NCBI GenBank assembly: GCA_023333565.1
Contig: JAJKFH010000948.1
Span: 4,972,001 to 5,036,000 of the forward strand
Source of the DNA: Puffinus mauretanicus
Taxonomy: Eukaryota; Chordata; Aves; Procellariiformes; Procellariidae
DNA: 64,000 nt
Direction of reading: 5' to 3'
Shown here piece by piece: positions 61,411 through 64,000 of this stretch. The notes under the pieces are model-generated. The model saw only the letters and a list, made by a program, of their open reading frames with translations, was not told where the DNA came from and did no database searches. Position 1 is the first letter of the stretch, and every line of letters begins with the position of its first letter. A program made the translations under genes and the position numbers.

Positions 61411-62394
61411 GGATGTGGGAACCTGGAATACAGCCCAAGTGCCTCAGATTTCAGGAAAGAAAATAACTGATTTGTTGGTGCCTACAAAGACCCAGTGTTC
61501 TACTCTAAGAGACTACAAAGACTTTTGTTAATATTGCACATTTCCTCATATATATTGACCTAAATGTATGAGCATTCTTGCTGTATTCAGAATCGAGCAG
61601 GGTTTAAGCAGTGACAGCACAAAAGTACTATACTCTTTGTGGTTCTTCACTACAGCTCTGCATAATCACCATATGCCCAGTTCTTATTTCACCAGCAGTG
61701 CATTAGTTCTAGTAACAGGACTGATTCCAATGGATATATTCTTGGCACCCTGTAAGCAGGTCCTGTGATTTTAAGCATACATAAAGATTCAGTTCCCTCT
61801 GAAATAAAATTCACACTACTTTACTAGCAAATAAATTTTTATTATGAAAATGCATTGCTGCAAAGTTTATGTTGTTCTCCATGAATCCTACACTGTCGTC
61901 CATAAACAAGTATGAACTGGATGTTTAGTGGACAGACACCTAAAGGGCTTGTGCTTTTGATGAATTCTTGAAAACAGATATGTTTTTCAGTGAATTATTA
62001 CATTCAAAGCATAATTAAATTACAAATGCATTCAAGGCTCATGTTTTTTCTAAGCAAATTGATACTAACAAAACTATCATACATAAGTACACACATGAAC
62101 ATCTGCTTATGCCAGGCAGCAACAAATGTCTACTCTTCACTCTGAAAAATAACTATGGAAAATCTAAGGCTAAGAAAAGTAAATTAAGGTATGTCATGTT
62201 ACATATTAGTGTTATGACAAAATATGCTGAACCGTGGCATGCTTCTGAAATTCCAGAGTGCTTGTTTTCTTTTTCTGTATATCACATGATTACAATGTCA
62301 AATTTGTACTCTAAATATAATTTCAAAAGCATCATTAGTATGTAAAACTGTCCCTCTTTTGTAATGTATTTCTTTCTTAATTAAGGAGAAGGTG

Positions 62395-63321
62395 GGTCGA
62401 CGATCTGGACGAGGGGATCGAGTGCTCCCTCAGTAAGTTTGCAGATGACACCAAGCTGGGCGGGAGTGTTGATCTGCTGGAGGGTAGGAAGGCTCTGCAG
62501 AGGGACCTGGACAGGCTGGATCGATGGGCCGAGGCCAACTGTATGAGGTTCAACAAGGCCAAGTGCCGGGTCCTGCACTTCGGCCACAACAACCCCAGGC
62601 AACGCTACAGGCTTGGGGAAGAGTGGCTGGAAAGCTGCCCGGAGGAAAAGGACCTGGGGGTGCTGGTTGACAGTCCGGCTGAACATGAGCCGGCAGTGTG
62701 CCCAGGTGGCCAAGAAGGCCAATGGCATCCTGGCCTGTATTAGAATAGTGTGGCCAGCAGGAGCAGGGAGGTGATCGTGCCCCTGTATGCGGCACTGGTG
62801 AGGCCGCACCTCGAATCCTGTGTTCACTTTTGGGCCCCTCACTACAAGAAGGACATGGAGGTGCTGGAGCGTGTCCAGAGGAGGGCAAGAAGCTGGTGAA
62901 GGGCCTGGAGCACAAGTCTTATGAGGGCAGCTGAGGGAACTGGGGTTGTTTAGTCTGGAGAAGAGGAGGCTGAGGGGAGACCTCATCAGCGCTCTACAAC
63001 TACCTGAAAGGAGGTTGTAGTGAGGTGGGGAGTTGGTCTCTTCTCCCAAGTAACAGCGATAGGAAGAGGAAATGGCCTCAAGTTGCCAGGGAGGTTTAGA
63101 CTGGACATTAGGAGAAATTTTTTACTGAAAGAGTGGTCAGGCCTTGGAACAGGCTGCCCAGGGAAGTGGTAGAGTCACCATCCCTGGAGGTATTTAAAAG
63201 ACGTGTAGATGAGGCCCTTAGGGACATGATGTAGGGGGCATGGTGTGTTGGATTGACGGTTGGACTCGATGATCTTAAAGGTCTTTTCCAACCTTACTGA
63301 TTCTATGATTCTATGATTCTA
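62395..63321 (+). mobile_element. CR1 LINE fragment, longest copy (927 bp)
   Basis: The 5'-truncated copy begins in the reverse transcriptase palm: [20 protein letters not shown], where FADD is the catalytic box. It goes on through [20 protein letters not shown] and [19 protein letters not shown]. The frame then shifts near 62673 and again near 62745, and several small indels follow (62880-62930, 63053-63095). The rest encodes pieces of the ORF2 C-terminus and ends with GGTTGGACTCGATGATCTTA, TCTTTTCCAACC and three octamers. GC content is well above that of the flanks. A 222-codon minus frame (62381-63049) is an antisense by-product. Insertion was within AT-rich DNA (TTCTTTCTTAATTAAGG), with no clear target duplication. 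Confidence 0.96.
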
Positions 63322-64000
63322 AGTTCAGTGGCTAGAAATGCTTACCCCAGGCAGAGGGTGGGTGGTTAGCTGCTGACAATGTTTGTCGGAGCACTTAGTT
63401 TATTACTTCAGGATTTGAATGTGATCCTCTCCTTTATGGCAAAGCTGGGTGTGTTAATGTATCCTGCAGTGATGTTAAAAGGCTTAAAGTGGTGATGCTG
63501 TCAAAGTAGCTGTGTCACCACATTCAAAGCTTTAAAGTGCAGTTACAGCTTGAAAAATGATTATGAAAAATACCATATTCTTACCCAACTGATCTATCCC
63601 CATATGCACTTGATGTATATCTGCTTACTTTACTGACTAAAACAAACGTTTTGTACTGTTAGCACTGCAAAACCAAGACAGCTTTGAAAGATTGCACAGG
63701 ATTTCACTCTGGCTCATATATCACCAGCAAACCTGCCAGATAAATTCCAGCTGCAGAATATTTATTACTGATGACGACGTAACAGAGAGGAAGAGCAGAT
63801 TCCTAGTTGAATTTGCACAGTAGGAAGTTAAAAAATTCATCTTTTGACTCACACACAGAAAAAAAAAAAAAAGCAATCAGGCAATCATTATAAGAAAACA
63901 GAGAATATTTATCCCAGCTATTTTGGCCTTGAATGTCGGTGTCATTCAGAAGACCAAAAGTGGGGGGCTCAAGTTCTCTGTCAGTCAATGAGAAAAGGTG
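63322..64000. other. Unique non-coding DNA to window end
   Basis: No gene seen. An A14 run lies at 63859-63872. Confidence 0.5.

Larger units (their letters stand above)
51881..62394. other. Long unique AT-rich non-coding block
   Basis: No gene recognised in about 10.5 kb. An (ATTC)n run lies at 55594-55616, a GC-richer segment at 56300-56500 with a GACAGCTGTC palindrome at 56330-56339, another at 57180-57320, and A19 at 61392-61410. AT-rich segments with dense homeodomain-like words occur near 55160-55290. All ORFs are under 90 codons apart from chance frames. Confidence 0.5.

Noticed and set aside
62381..63049. Minus-strand ORF of 222 codons, the longest in the window
   Set aside because: It lies antisense to the CR1 reverse transcriptase fragment in GC-rich DNA, and its Pro/Leu/Ser-rich product is a reading shadow.
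1..64000. CRISPR arrays, tRNA or rRNA genes, telomeric arrays
   Set aside because: No regularly spaced repeats with unique spacers, no tRNA A/B-box pairs and no rRNA or TTAGGG arrays were seen.

Overview
This window looks like a gene-poor stretch of nuclear DNA from a bird, probably a non-galliform (neoavian) species. The evidence is the repeat content. Six 5'-truncated CR1 retrotransposon copies are present, several ending in the avian CR1 3' signature (GGTTGGACTCGATGATCTTA, a TCCAACC block, then repeats of ATTCTATG). There are also three LTR copies of an avian ERVL-like type with the GGTTAAACCACGACA terminus. The rest is AT-rich, CpG-poor DNA with no recognisable exon. No bacterial-style operon, tRNA, rRNA, CRISPR array or intact viral gene was seen. 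The open reading frames of 60-150 codons scattered through the window look like chance ORFs or repeat by-products; I could not assign any of them to a known gene.

Layout. 1-5107 is unique AT-rich DNA with a 44-bp tandem duplication (1052) and an old dispersed repeat (about 4187-4405). A solo LTR on the plus strand fills 5108-5762, and then about 14 kb of unique DNA runs to an internally deleted CR1 (20230-20935). CR1 3' ends follow at 28206-28382 and 30860-31063, the second with a pentanucleotide tail. A 5'-truncated LTR lies at 31951-32266. A solo LTR on the minus strand with a perfect 5-bp target duplication occupies 38650-39233. An ancient inverted-repeat element is suggested at 41150-41421, with a 65-bp CR1 tail at 41651-41715. 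A duplicated palindromic unit (44457-44553) and a 14-bp perfect hairpin (46157-46191) precede a third CR1-tail family member (47049-47444). A MIR-like SINE remnant is proposed at 51757-51880. The longest CR1 copy (62395-63321) closes the window.

The supported features do not act together as a pathway. They are independent transposon insertions in intergenic or intronic DNA. The observations most worth checking are the one-sided orientation of all six CR1 copies, a trinucleotide microsatellite at the same internal LTR position in two copies, the duplicated TAATGAGAA/TTCTCATTA unit, the 14-bp hairpin, and a stop-poor minus-strand stretch at 47484-48156 that could be a decayed exon or pseudogene. 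I did not find a convincing new gene system. Family assignments rest on remembered consensus features, not on a search.
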